Shown: positions 9,322 to 17,733 of the stretch, in pieces
Position numbering within the stretch: position 1 is the first letter of the stretch
Layout: each line of letters begins with the position of its first letter
DNA from: Candidatus Poribacteria bacterium
GTDB taxonomy: Bacteria > Poribacteria > WGA-4E > WGA-3G
Reading direction: 5' to 3'
NCBI GenBank assembly: GCA_022821065.1
Contig: JAJEEK010000073.1
Coordinates: forward strand, 1-64,000
DNA: 64,000 nucleotides
The notes under the pieces: generated by a model
Database searches by the model: none
Seen by the model: only the letters and a program-made list of their open reading frames with translations
Told to the model about the DNA's origin: nothing
Made by a program: the position numbers and the translations under genes

Positions 9322-9810
9322 CTACACGCCATGCAACAAACCGAAGATGGTTTCCTGTTTTTCAAACATAGTTGTCGCCTGTTCCGGTGTCTGATGGTCA
9401 TATCCGAGTAGATGTAAGACCCCGTGTACCGCGAGTAAAGCGACTTCGGTTTCAAGGCTATTGTAGGTTGTCAGCTGCATTTCGGCTTTAAGGCTGCTAT
9501 GGGTTGCACTGAATTGATCGCGGGTCTCCACCTGTCGCGATGCGGTTTCGAGGGAAATGACGAGATCACCCAGTAGATTCGGGTTTACATCAGCGTCTTC
9601 ACCGTCCTGCATCGCAAACGCTAGCACATCTGTCGGGGCATCAATACCTCGGTAGTCGCGGTTGAGATGTGTGATGTCAGCGTCGTCTGTTAGGAGAACA
9701 CTCACTTCACAGGTTTCCGCGTCATGTGCTTTCAGCGTTGTGAGCACTGCATTGTGGATTATTTCTACATTAAAGGTGGTATTGCGACTCGTATTCGTAA
9801 CGTGAATCAA
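9322..9810 (-). CDS. ybeY: Endoribonuclease YbeY (16S rRNA 3' maturation)
   Basis: 162 residues with the zinc site H129-x3-H133-x5-H139 in HGVLHLLGYDH, the defining motif of the UPF0054/YbeY family. The upstream RGIDAPTDVLAFAMQDG and LLGDLVISLETA blocks are also conserved. YbeY processes the 16S rRNA 3' end and takes part in ribosome quality control. The start is TTG (9810), 5 bp after the phoH stop, so translation is probably coupled. Residues 104-120 (HSSLKAEMQLTTYNSLE) form a slightly longer loop than usual. Order phoH-ybeY-corC is conserved across bacteria. Confidence 0.92.
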   Translation of the reverse strand: MIHVTNTSRNTTFNVEIIHNAVLTTLKAHDAETCEVSVLLTDDADITHLNRDYRGIDAPTDVLAFAMQDGEDADVNPNLLGDLVISLETASRQVETRDQFSATHSSLKAEMQLTTYNSLETEVALLAVHGVLHLLGYDHQTPEQATTMFEKQETIFGLLHGV

Positions 9811-9815
9811 AACGG

Positions 9816-10832
9816 TTATTCTTCGGTGGCGGTCACATTTGAAGGGTTAGTACCGTTGCGTTTCTTATTCTGTGGTGATGCCTGCTCGTAAGCCTCAACG
9901 ATCCGTTGAACGAGTTCGTGCCGGACGACATCAACCCTTGAAAAATAGATGAACTCAATTCCCTTGATACCCGACAATACTTCTTGTGCGTCAGCGAGAC
10001 CTGAGACTTTGTGTGTCGGTAGATCGGTCTGCGTAATATCGCCTGTAACGACGGCTTTTGAGTCGAAACCGAGGCGGGTTAGGAACATCTTCATCTGTTC
10101 GATGGTAGCGTTTTGTGCTTCATCAAGAACGACGAACGAGTTATTGAGCGTTCTCCCACGCATGAAAGCGATCGGTGCCACCTCAATAACATTTCGCTCT
10201 ATATATTTGTCGAGTGCATCCGGGGGCATCATATCGTAAAGTGCGTCATATAAGGGGCGTAGATATGGATGCACCTTGTCTGCTATGTCGCCGGGTAGAA
10301 ATCCGAGTTTTTCACCGGCTTCAACGGCGGGGCGCGTCAAGATGATACGACTCACCTGTCCACTTTTGAGAGCGGAGACAGCCATCGCCATCGCGAGATA
10401 AGTTTTCCCTGTTCCCGCTGGTCCGATACCGAAAACGAGGTCGTTGTGTTTGATCGCTTCAACGTACCTTTGCTGACCGGCAGTTTTAGGACGTATGACA
10501 CCGCGTTTTGAGAATACCGGAATAGACTCGGCTCCAGTTTCACCCAAAGTGTCTCGTTCACCAGCACCCGATGCACGAATTGCATAGTTGACATCGGTTG
10601 TCTGAATGCGTTCGCCTTTCCGGATGCGGTGAAGTAGAGATTCGAGAACCGTTGTCACCCGGTTAACTTCTGTGACGTTCTCGCCGATGATAGCGATGTT
10701 GTCACTTTTCAAAACAACGCGGACATCGAAACCGTCTTCAATGATTTTTAAGAAGGCATCGCTTTGCCCGAAGAGGGCTTGCACTTCAGCGTTGCTCTGT
10801 ATGGGAACACCTTTTGATTCTGGTCTTTGCAA
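9816..10832 (-). CDS. phoH: PhoH-like ATPase
   Basis: 338 residues with Walker A GPAGTGKT (137-144), the PhoH-specific ILTRPAVEAGEKLGFLPGD block and Walker B VVLDEAQNAT (234-243). The N-terminal 110 residues hold a KH-like RNA-binding region (DNIAIIGENVTEVNRV). The protein matches PhoL/YbeZ, the partner of YbeY in RNA metabolism. The first candidate start is TTG at 10832, 12 nt after GGGAGG, a rather wide spacing, so the start is uncertain by a few codons. A sigma-70 promoter lies 66 bp upstream and probably drives all three genes. Confidence 0.9.
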   Translation of the reverse strand: MQRPESKGVPIQSNAEVQALFGQSDAFLKIIEDGFDVRVVLKSDNIAIIGENVTEVNRVTTVLESLLHRIRKGERIQTTDVNYAIRASGAGERDTLGETGAESIPVFSKRGVIRPKTAGQQRYVEAIKHNDLVFGIGPAGTGKTYLAMAMAVSALKSGQVSRIILTRPAVEAGEKLGFLPGDIADKVHPYLRPLYDALYDMMPPDALDKYIERNVIEVAPIAFMRGRTLNNSFVVLDEAQNATIEQMKMFLTRLGFDSKAVVTGDITQTDLPTHKVSGLADAQEVLSGIKGIEFIYFSRVDVVRHELVQRIVEAYEQASPQNKKRNGTNPSNVTATEE

Positions 10833-10897
10833 TCGGATTCTAATCCTCCCGCTTTGTTATATGGGAGACTCGTAAGTTTCCCGTCTGTGTTTTGGTT

Positions 10898-10926
10898 AAT
10901 CTAACAAAATTAAGAAAAAAAGTCAA
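10898..10926 (-). promoter_or_regulatory. sigma-70 promoter of the phoH-ybeY-CNNM operon
   Basis: On the minus strand TTGACT (10926-10921) and TAGATT (10903-10898) are spaced by 17 bp, about 66 bp upstream of the phoH start. No other good promoter lies in the 200-bp gap before the lipoprotein gene at 11035. Confidence 0.6.
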
Positions 10927-11034
10927 ATTTCACGGATTACGCGAATTCGGACTGTAAAAAGTAGGAGCCTCTGTATGTAAATCTGCCAAGCTTATTTCAA
11001 TTTTACACTGTTTTAAAATAAAAGTCAAGTATTT

Positions 11035-11637
11035 TTATTTTCGTCCATAAAATTTGACTTCACGGATTGAAGCACCTTTGAGCGGAATCCACATTTTACG
11101 ATCTTCGTCGTTGTGCCGGACGTTTTCCGGGTCTTCCAATGCATTTGCTGTCAATTGCAAGTAGTGAATCTCCCGCCCAATCTTGAATTTCACTGGCAGT
11201 GTGCCTTCCACGTCTATGCCTCGCTTATCCTCTACTGCCTCCAACGGGATTTTCCAGCTCGGCAGTGCTATCGCAGTGTCCAAAGTGAGGTTACGGATGG
11301 TGGATGCTGGATAGACTTCAACGTACGCAATATAGGTCGGTGCGTCCAGTTTGATCAACGTTTCCGTTTTGAGACTACCTTCTACCCGACGCTGGTACTG
11401 CAGCGGTTGGGATACCCCTTTTACGATACTTCTAACAAATTCTTTTTTGATGGTTCCTTGTGCCCTAAAGGTGCCAACTGTTTCCAAGTTGCCGTCTACC
11501 ATTTCAGGATTTTGGTCGCAGGTGAGACGTGATGCCGAAATTTCGATAGTTGGTACCTCTTGCAGCATCGCACACCCGATAACACCAAACATCAGAGCCA
11601 GTAGAAGTCCACCGAATACTTGCATTTCATTTTTCAC
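11035..11637 (-). CDS. Lipoprotein of unknown function, paralogue A
   Basis: The frame is open from 11718, but GTG at 11637 has GGAGG 9 nt upstream and places a signal sequence at the N-terminus, giving 200 residues. The leader ends in the lipobox VIGC, so the mature protein is lipid-anchored. The body shares its plan with the next gene upstream: SRLTCDQNPEMVDGNLETVGTF, then LIKLDAPTYIAYVEVYPAS and a closing IREVKFYG. The VDGNLETVGTF and APTYIAYVEVYP blocks suggest a beta-sandwich, perhaps a discoidin/galactose-binding-like fold, but I do not recognise the family. The two genes are adjacent and in the same direction. Confidence 0.75.
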   Translation of the reverse strand: MKNEMQVFGGLLLALMFGVIGCAMLQEVPTIEISASRLTCDQNPEMVDGNLETVGTFRAQGTIKKEFVRSIVKGVSQPLQYQRRVEGSLKTETLIKLDAPTYIAYVEVYPASTIRNLTLDTAIALPSWKIPLEAVEDKRGIDVEGTLPVKFKIGREIHYLQLTANALEDPENVRHNDEDRKMWIPLKGASIREVKFYGRK

Positions 11638-11668
11638 AATGATTTTCCTCCTTGTCCTGTTTGCAAAG

Positions 11669-12283
11669 TCAAAGCGATTGTTGTACACCGAAAAACTTGA
11701 CTTCACGAATCTCGGCACCTATGAGTGGAATTTCGACGCTTGAATTTGGGGTACGGGTAGAATTTTGTCTGTCTTCGATACCGTCTGCACTCATCCGTAG
11801 ATAGAGGATTTCTCGCTGAATACTGAAGCGGACGGGTGTCAACCCTTCGATGTCTTGATGTTGCTTGTCGGAGACCCGTTCAAAGGCAATATCAAAACGT
11901 GGGGGATCGTCAGTTGTCGTCATCAGTGCGAAATTCGGGATACGCCGTGAAGCAGGGTAGACCTCGACATAAGAGACATAGGTGGGTGCATCAAGTTTGA
12001 TGATCGCTTCTGTGCGGCGGTTGCCATCAACCAGCGTTACATAACGCCGTTGCGCCTGGGTAATCCGTCGCGACTTATCATCAAAGACTTGATACGCTTT
12101 CCGGACGACGCCATTCACAGCGAATGTACCAGCCGTCTCCAAGTTTCCATCTACGAATTCTGGGTTAGAGGGACAGGTAAGACGTGATGATGGAATCTCT
12201 TCAACGGACTGGTTGAGTTGGGTCAGTATAGCACACCCCGTAACGCCGATGAGCAAAACGGTTAAACTGATTAGGATTCTCAT
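11669..12283 (-). CDS. Lipoprotein of unknown function, paralogue B
   Basis: 204 residues starting MRILISLTVLLIGVTGC, a type II signal peptide with lipobox VTGC. A strong GGAGG lies upstream of the ATG. It shares with the downstream gene the blocks SRLTCPSNPEFVDGNLETAGTF, IIKLDAPTYVSYVEVYPAS, a REILYLRMSADGIED segment and a C-terminal IREVKFFG. The shared order over the full length shows a tandem duplication. Likely extracytoplasmic and membrane-anchored. Charged residues vary between the copies while the aromatic and Gly positions hold, as expected of a conserved beta fold. No catalytic motif is visible. Confidence 0.78.
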   Translation of the reverse strand: MRILISLTVLLIGVTGCAILTQLNQSVEEIPSSRLTCPSNPEFVDGNLETAGTFAVNGVVRKAYQVFDDKSRRITQAQRRYVTLVDGNRRTEAIIKLDAPTYVSYVEVYPASRRIPNFALMTTTDDPPRFDIAFERVSDKQHQDIEGLTPVRFSIQREILYLRMSADGIEDRQNSTRTPNSSVEIPLIGAEIREVKFFGVQQSL

Positions 12284-12380
12284 TTTACCTCCTATTGTAT
12301 GCCTAAACGTTTTAGGTTGATTACGAAAACCACCTAAATGTAAATATTACATTAGGGTTGCGGCACACAGGGTGTGCCGA

Positions 12381-13427
12381 CTACTTTAAAGGGACTTCAA
12401 CGTCGAAACGTTCTGCGGCTTCAACAAGTCGATTCCACGTCGGTTCTTCGATCGGTATGCCTTCGCGGAGACGTTTCTCGCGGCTCCGTTCCTCAAATTC
12501 TCCGGGCACATAGATTTCGTCAACACCGGGTAATCGAGTAGATGATTTCACCCACTCCACGAGATAGGCGATCTCCTGTTCATAATCCGATAGGTCGATG
12601 AAATCCTCAATTTTGATTGCGAACATGACGATCCCGCTGGCACCGCGTGTCGGTTTTTCGCGGCTACATCCTGCCCAGGAGAGTCCACCAGCAATGGCAT
12701 CCACCATCACACCGAGTCCGAACCCTTTGTGTCCAAACTGGAAACCGCCGAGCGGCATAACAGCAGTGTCTTGTGGACGTTCTCGGAATGTGTTCGGGTC
12801 CGTGATTGGTTTGCCTTCGGCATCTATCATCCACCCTTCCGGTATGGATTCACCGCGAGCGGTCTGAACGAGGAGTTTCCCGCCTGCGACGACGCTGAGC
12901 GTCATATCAAGCAGGAGCGGTTCGCCACCCTGACGCGGCACGGAGATGGCGACCGGGTTCGGTGGAAGTCTACGTGAAGTGCCGCCGTGCGGATGCATGA
13001 ACCGTCCGCCGCCGTTGAGCAGGACGATCCCGATCATCCCAGCACGTGCTGCGATCGGTGGATATTCGCCCATCCGTCCGGCGTGTCCACACCTGTGTAA
13101 ACCGACTGCACCGATAGTACAGGTTCGCGCCTTTTCAACAGCCATCTCCATCGCTTTGCGTGCGGCGACCATCCCGAGTGCACCGTTGGCGTTGATGACG
13201 GTGGCGGCACCGCTCTCTCTGACGACCTCCATTTTATCGGTGGCGGGTCCGCCTGCCATTCCGCCGATGTAGTTCGGCGCGTTGATGACACCGTGTGAAT
13301 CGTGACCTGCAAGGTTAGAATCGACGACGTGGTCGCTAACGATACGCGCGTCTTCTTCTTCACCGCCAGCACCACGATAGATGTTATATACAAATTCTCT
13401 TAAAACATCATGAGATATTGTTGGCAT
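12381..13427 (-). CDS. Ldh-family (malate/L-lactate/ureidoglycolate type) dehydrogenase
   Basis: 348 residues of the COG2055 family, which uses NAD(P) in an unusual non-Rossmann fold. Visible markers are the N-terminal DSNLAGHDSHGVINAPNY with the catalytic-region HDSHG, HRCGHAGRMGEY (active-site His), NPVAISVPRQ, LLLDMTLSVVAGGK and GHKGFGLGVMVDAI. Substrates in the family include L-lactate, malate, sulfolactate, ureidoglycolate and 2,3-diketogulonate, and cannot be separated by eye. Two more family members lie at 35026 and 36267, but this one is more distant from them than they are from each other. The neighbouring PhyH and epimerase genes suggest small organic acid or sugar catabolism. Confidence 0.85.
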   Translation of the reverse strand: MPTISHDVLREFVYNIYRGAGGEEEDARIVSDHVVDSNLAGHDSHGVINAPNYIGGMAGGPATDKMEVVRESGAATVINANGALGMVAARKAMEMAVEKARTCTIGAVGLHRCGHAGRMGEYPPIAARAGMIGIVLLNGGGRFMHPHGGTSRRLPPNPVAISVPRQGGEPLLLDMTLSVVAGGKLLVQTARGESIPEGWMIDAEGKPITDPNTFRERPQDTAVMPLGGFQFGHKGFGLGVMVDAIAGGLSWAGCSREKPTRGASGIVMFAIKIEDFIDLSDYEQEIAYLVEWVKSSTRLPGVDEIYVPGEFEERSREKRLREGIPIEEPTWNRLVEAAERFDVEVPLK

Positions 13428-13497
13428 AAATGTTTCCTTACTGAATTGAGGATTTTAAAATGAATAGAGATGTTTACAACGGAATTCGTCCCGCTGT

Positions 13498-14082
13498 CTA
13501 CAGTTGATTTTCATGAAATTCGATACGTCTATAAATATCATCAAGGGATAAGTTACAATCAATTGAAGTAAGCGATAGCACATCTTCAAGGGATCGGCAT
13601 TCGGTTGGTTGCCATTCCGGGCCTTGCCGACGGTAACGTTCAACCCTTACTTCGTCTTGTGAAACAAGGATGTATTCTCGCAAAGACGTAAGTTGCTGAT
13701 AGTGCTTGAACTTTTCTCCACGATCATACGCTTGGGTTGATGGAGAAAGCACTTCTACTAAAACAATCGGGTTAAGGAGTGTATCAAAAGTGTTATCCTC
13801 AAAGCGCGGTTCACCACAAACGACGAGGACATCTGGATAAAAGTAGGAGACTTCTGGACTCGTCCGAACTCGTATATCGTTGGTGTGGACTTCACATGTT
13901 CCACCTTTCAATTGGATATAAAGCTCTCCAGAAATATTCGTTACAATGAGGCTATGTGCATGACTAGCACCGGACATGGCGATTATTTCCCCGCGCAAGT
14001 ATTCATGTTTGATATCCGACTTACGTTCCCATGCAAGGTACGCCTCAGGCGTTAGATAGGTTTTTGCTGCAGCAGATGACAT
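13498..14082 (-). CDS. Uma2-family (DUF820) PD-(D/E)XK endonuclease-fold protein
   Basis: 194 residues from ATG 14082, chosen because GGAGG lies 6 nt upstream; the open frame extends 9 codons further. It carries LTPEAYLAWERKSDIKHEYLRGEIIAMSGAS at the N-terminus, then FYPDVLVV and IVLVEVLSPSTQAYDRGEKFKHYQ, the Uma2 core with the metal-binding D and E-x-L. The C-terminal EYILVSQDEVRVERYRR is also typical. Uma2 genes are expanded in cyanobacteria and other large genomes; a role with transposons or in restriction has been proposed but not shown. It is flanked by metabolic genes with no visible partner. Confidence 0.82.
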   Translation of the reverse strand: MSSAAAKTYLTPEAYLAWERKSDIKHEYLRGEIIAMSGASHAHSLIVTNISGELYIQLKGGTCEVHTNDIRVRTSPEVSYFYPDVLVVCGEPRFEDNTFDTLLNPIVLVEVLSPSTQAYDRGEKFKHYQQLTSLREYILVSQDEVRVERYRRQGPEWQPTECRSLEDVLSLTSIDCNLSLDDIYRRIEFHENQL

Positions 14083-14137
14083 TATATGCCTCCATAAAAG
14101 TAATCTCATCCGTTTCTTGAAAATGGTTTAAAAGCTG

Positions 14138-14950
14138 CTATACCTGACGAAATCCGCTGTTCGTACGATGCCAGTTCCGTCCGTGGTCTGGATCGCGGAA
14201 CTGGATATTTCTACCGAGCAGCTGCTTCAGCACATCATTTTCGCCTGCTAATTCGTCGTCAGTCAACTGTCGCGGCATATCTTCTTGCGGATAGATGACC
14301 GATCTGTTGTACATACCGAGCAATCCGACGCGCGGTGTGTCCGTTCGATTCGCCCGTGACTGATGCCAGATCGCACCGTTTGTGAACATGATAGAACCTT
14401 TCGGTGCGACAGCAACGCTCATCTCAAGCTCCTCTGCCTCCCCTAATTCGGGACGACGGAGCGTTTTGTGTGAGCCTGGAATGCACGCTGTCGCGCCATT
14501 TTCTTCCGTGAAATCGTCTAACATCCAGACCGTCTGCCCGGTTAGCGAACCGGACGGAAAGGGTGCTTGCATCGCCCAATACGGATAGTCGATATGCCAG
14601 CCTCCATCGGGTGCTCCCGGTCCGACGATATTCGCTGTAAACGTCGAGGCGATGACATCTTCGCCGAGCATCCGTTTCCATACGGCGACGACGATCGGAT
14701 GCTGAATGAAACGCCGGAAGATTGGCGATTTCCCGACGATTGCCCAGACGCGTCGGATTTTACCGTCACCGTAACTGTGGTCAAAGCCGTTTGCGATGTC
14801 TTCTTCGACTAACTTCCAGATTACCTCGCGCGCTTCGTCCGCTTCATCATCAGTAATCACGTTTTCGATGATGTGGAAACCGATTTCGCGGAGGTCGCCT
14901 TCAACACGGTCAAGCCTTTCTGAATCCAATGCTGATCTGATGTGTAGCAT
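14138..14950 (-). CDS. Phytanoyl-CoA dioxygenase (PhyH) family protein
   Basis: 270 residues with the Fe(II)/2-oxoglutarate facial triad H119-x-D121 (GGWHIDYPYW) and distal H196 (GAIWHQSRAN), plus the 2-oxoglutarate-binding Arg in TDTPRVGLLGMYNR. The double-stranded beta-helix occupies about residues 100-215. AGAGGTG lies 4-5 nt before the ATG. Family members hydroxylate diverse substrates (phytanoyl-CoA, ectoine, halogenated or phosphonate compounds), so the substrate is not predictable. It begins 14 bp after the stop of the NAD-dependent epimerase gene, which points to a shared transcript. Confidence 0.87.
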   Translation of the reverse strand: MLHIRSALDSERLDRVEGDLREIGFHIIENVITDDEADEAREVIWKLVEEDIANGFDHSYGDGKIRRVWAIVGKSPIFRRFIQHPIVVAVWKRMLGEDVIASTFTANIVGPGAPDGGWHIDYPYWAMQAPFPSGSLTGQTVWMLDDFTEENGATACIPGSHKTLRRPELGEAEELEMSVAVAPKGSIMFTNGAIWHQSRANRTDTPRVGLLGMYNRSVIYPQEDMPRQLTDDELAGENDVLKQLLGRNIQFRDPDHGRNWHRTNSGFRQV

Positions 14951-14964
14951 ATTTCACCTCTGTG

Positions 14965-15957
14965 CTACCGGAGACGCGGTAAATTGCGGACTGCTGCAAT
15001 AACCTGATCTTCCAAATCGTCGGCATCACTATCTGGGATCAGATTGTGCTTGTCCATCCACGCGATGTTTTCTGCGACACTCTCTACAACCGGCACTTGT
15101 GGACTGAAGTCCGGTAGCACCGCTGCGAGTTTCTCGGGACTGAAGATTTGCGTATGCCCGAAGTTGCCGCGTAACCCACTAAATCGTTCAGGTGCCATGG
15201 CGATGAGTGTCTCTTGCGAGACATGCACGATTTCTATATCAACGCCGAGTGCATCTGCTGCCGCGCGGTGCCATTCGTCCCACGTTCGCGCCTGCGGGTG
15301 GACGATGTTGTATATTTCGCCGAAGCAGTCGGATTTACCGAGTATATCTGTAAACGCAAAACTTGCGTCGCGAGATGACAGGAATTGAAAATAATTTAAT
15401 CCGTCGCCTGCGGAGAGGATCGGTTTGCCTTTCCGGAGCCGATCAATCCAGCTCCCATCACCACCGACTTGCCGATGCAGATTTATGCCAGGACCGTGTG
15501 TATACGACGGTTTGAAGATAGTTACAGGGAACCCATCGCGTGCGTATGCTTCTAAGAGGAGGTCATCGGCTGCGATTTTGCCGAGTCCGTAGCCGGACGT
15601 GCCTTGCAACGGTGCCGTCTCAGGAAGATTGATTCCGGCGAACGGCGGTCCATAGGTCATCACGGTTGAGCAGTGGACGAAGTGACCGACGCGTCCTTGG
15701 CATGCCCGTAAGGCGGAGGCGGCATCGTCGGCATTGAAGCTAATCATATCAATCACCGCATCCCACGCTTCCGCACCGACTTTCGCCTCAAAATCCTCGC
15801 GATTTTTCCGGTCCCCGTTGATGACACGGACATCTGGCGGTGGTGGATCCCTGTGTTGTCCGCGGTTGAACAGGACGATTTCGTGGTTTCGGTTTTTTAA
15901 GGCAGCAACAATTCCACGGCTGATGTTGCCCGTCCCACCGATAACTAAGACTTTCAT
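14965..15957 (-). CDS. NAD-dependent epimerase/dehydratase family protein
   Basis: 330 residues of the extended SDR type. The Rossmann dinucleotide motif is VIGGTGNISRGI (residues 5-16), the GGTGxI variant of nucleoside-sugar epimerases and isoflavone-reductase-like proteins. The region YGLGKIAADDLLLE contains the Y-x3-K catalytic pair, with STVMTYGP before it. NRGQHRD after beta-2 suggests NADP preference through the Arg. It is followed 14 bp later by the PhyH gene. Probably acts on a sugar or related polyol, but the substrate is unassigned. Length matches the mRNA-binding/epimerase-like COG0451 group. Confidence 0.82.
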   Translation of the reverse strand: MKVLVIGGTGNISRGIVAALKNRNHEIVLFNRGQHRDPPPPDVRVINGDRKNREDFEAKVGAEAWDAVIDMISFNADDAASALRACQGRVGHFVHCSTVMTYGPPFAGINLPETAPLQGTSGYGLGKIAADDLLLEAYARDGFPVTIFKPSYTHGPGINLHRQVGGDGSWIDRLRKGKPILSAGDGLNYFQFLSSRDASFAFTDILGKSDCFGEIYNIVHPQARTWDEWHRAAADALGVDIEIVHVSQETLIAMAPERFSGLRGNFGHTQIFSPEKLAAVLPDFSPQVPVVESVAENIAWMDKHNLIPDSDADDLEDQVIAAVRNLPRLR

Positions 15958-15998
15958 GGGTTATTTCCTTTCTCTATCAATTCGATTTCTATTTTCCT

Positions 15999-16298
15999 CT
16001 AATTGTTGCTTGTAGACTTATATTTTCGTCGCGTAAGGGAGATACCACCGAAACCGCTGATGATCGCGATGTAAAAGCCAAAATCGTACCACCATCCGGT
16101 GTTTTGGAATTCATAGACCCGGATATCCGGATTAAAAATGCCCCAAATCAGTGAAATTGGCGCGATCCAGCCGTGCCAGATGCCCCAGAAAAACCCTGCA
16201 GGTTTCTCGGCAGTATGTTTGCCATCACCGGGGACGCATCCCGCGGAAGTGATAAGTGTTATCAAAAGTAGTAAGCAAATCAGTTTTTGGGTATTCAT
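15999..16298 (-). CDS. Small inner-membrane lipoprotein, conserved hypothetical
   Basis: 99 residues. An N-terminal leader MNTQKLICLLLLITLITSAGC has the lipobox SAGC. It is followed by AEKPAGFFWGIWHGWIAPISLIWG, a pattern seen in small conserved membrane proteins of many phyla, and by a second hydrophobic stretch YDFGFYIAIISGFGGISL with a basic end (TRRKYKS). Its ATG overlaps the TGA stop of the upstream methyltransferase gene (ATGA), so translation is coupled. The function is unknown; the conserved aromatic/proline core suggests a membrane-embedded structural or envelope role. Confidence 0.78.
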   Translation of the reverse strand: MNTQKLICLLLLITLITSAGCVPGDGKHTAEKPAGFFWGIWHGWIAPISLIWGIFNPDIRVYEFQNTGWWYDFGFYIAIISGFGGISLTRRKYKSTSNN

Positions 16299-17290
16299 TC
16301 TTTTACTCCGTTTTCATTATCAACGATTGCACGCGTCAATGCCCAATCCAAGCGTCGTCGGTAGTGTCCATCGCGGCGTATGCCTTTGAATGCTGTCAAG
16401 AAAACATCGTGCGTTTTCTCGCGGATTGTTGCTAAGCGATCATTGAGCATATCTATATCTACGTCCCACGGCACGCCGATCTTCGTGATGGAACGGCAGT
16501 GGACACGGATTGGATAGTCTCCCAATTCTGCTGGTGGACAAAAACGGATAGAGGCGGAAACAGTGTTATCTATGGCGATGAGTCCGAGATTCCCATCAGG
16601 ATCGTTGAACACAATACTGCGGTTGCCAGAAGGTTGCGGTAGGTGTCTGCGAAGTTCGTTGAGACCACCGAGGAACCGATTGTTACGCCAGATCCTAACG
16701 TCTGGTGTTACGTGTGGTGCAAACAGCGCGAGACCTACCGGATGCTCCGTATCCTCAAACATAACTGAAACCCCCCTGCCCCCCTTATCAGGGGGGTAAT
16801 TTGTTTTATCTTCTGTTTGCGGAACTAAAGAAATGAAGTCCTGCAATCGTTGTAGGAACAGACCGCTCCGAATGAACGCCTCTGGGATAATCGCTGCCAC
16901 CCATCCGCAATGTGTCAAGCACTGTTCAAGCGCGTATTTGTAGAGATCGTCGTAGCGTGTTGCTTCTGGGAAAGGTAAACCTCGGCGTGTGGCGGAGTTG
17001 CGTGCTAACCACGGTGGATTGGTGATGCAGACATCAAAGCCTGTAGGAAAGTCGGCGAGTGTATCGCGTTGCACAATCCCTTTCGCACCCGGCTTGATGT
17101 CAAAGAATGCCCAATCTCTGCATTGCAGGTTTGCTGCGTCAATCAGTTGTGGAATGTCTTTAGCACCTGCGAACGGTTCTAAAGCCACTTGTTGTTCTAA
17201 GTGAGACGCTTCCGCCCATGACAGGAAAGGTTCGAGTTGAAACGGATTCCCGCGTGTGTAGTAGCGTCCACTCGCTCGTTTTTCGTCCAT
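16295..17290 (-). CDS. SAM-dependent DNA methyltransferase-like protein (NPPW motif)
   Basis: 331 residues. LEPFAGAKDIPQLI fits the SAM-binding motif I, DWAFFDIKPG motif II, and VCITNPPWLARN is motif IV of N6-adenine or glutamine methyltransferases. The opening ASGRYYTRGNPFQL is the X motif of gamma-class DNA methylases. It could act alone as an orphan DNA methylase or modify a protein. No restriction subunit is adjacent. A short low-complexity insertion encoded by a C/G-run hairpin (16771-16796) adds YPPDKGGRG after the TNP block without breaking the frame. Its stop overlaps the start of the small lipoprotein gene. Confidence 0.75.
   Translation of the reverse strand: MDEKRASGRYYTRGNPFQLEPFLSWAEASHLEQQVALEPFAGAKDIPQLIDAANLQCRDWAFFDIKPGAKGIVQRDTLADFPTGFDVCITNPPWLARNSATRRGLPFPEATRYDDLYKYALEQCLTHCGWVAAIIPEAFIRSGLFLQRLQDFISLVPQTEDKTNYPPDKGGRGVSVMFEDTEHPVGLALFAPHVTPDVRIWRNNRFLGGLNELRRHLPQPSGNRSIVFNDPDGNLGLIAIDNTVSASIRFCPPAELGDYPIRVHCRSITKIGVPWDVDIDMLNDRLATIREKTHDVFLTAFKGIRRDGHYRRRLDWALTRAIVDNENGVKE
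16771..16796. repeat. C6/G6 hairpin repeat inserted in frame in a CDS
   Basis: CCCCCCTG and CAGGGGGG form an 8-bp stem around a C-rich loop in the middle of the methyltransferase gene. It is translated as a Pro/Gly-rich loop (PPDKGGRG). Similar CCCCCC...GGGGGG palindromes are common dispersed repeats in other bacterial genomes. Confidence 0.6.
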
Positions 17291-17400
17291 GTTTTTAGTT
17301 CTTCGCGTTTTTCTGGTGGGTGAGTCTCTTGGGTATGCCTATTTTTGCCTGTCCAGAGGTTATACACAATTTTTTCGCTAACAAATGATTTGAAATAATT

Positions 17401-17520
17401 AGGACTTACGCACGCTGCTCTTTTGTAGCACGAACTTCATAGTTTGTGACACAAGAACGCCGTGTTTTCGGAGAAATCTCATCTAACAGGACGGTTTACA
17501 ATCAAAATTGCGTAAGTCCT
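17401..17520. mobile_element. 120-bp MITE-like element, family 1, copy 2
   Basis: Perfect terminal repeats AGGACTTACGCA / TGCGTAAGTCCT enclose 120 bp that match copy 1 closely throughout (for example ATAGTTTGTGACA and GAACGGTTTA variants). It lies in the 442-bp gap between the divergent genes at 17290 and 17734. No ORF is carried. Confidence 0.8.
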
Positions 17521-17617
17521 GATAATATAAGCGCATTTAACCGAAATGTCAAGCGAAATTTTCGTCTGAATCGGAACGAATCAGTTTACGGTTTTCTGCT
17601 GCTGGCAAGATTTCAAC

Positions 17618-17646
17618 TTGACCTATCCATCGAGTTTTGCTATAAT
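17618..17646 (+). promoter_or_regulatory. sigma-70 promoter of the 17734-19267 gene pair
   Basis: TTGACC and TATAAT are separated by exactly 17 bp. The -10 element lies 88 bp upstream of the ATG at 17734. It is the only strong promoter seen in the gap after the 120-bp repeat. Confidence 0.7.
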
Positions 17647-17733
17647 ATCGGCGGTTTAAGAGTCGGTAAAAGGTCGTGATATAAATGAGAGTCAGGTCAT
17701 GTACAGCAACGAATCAATAGACTGGAGGAACCG

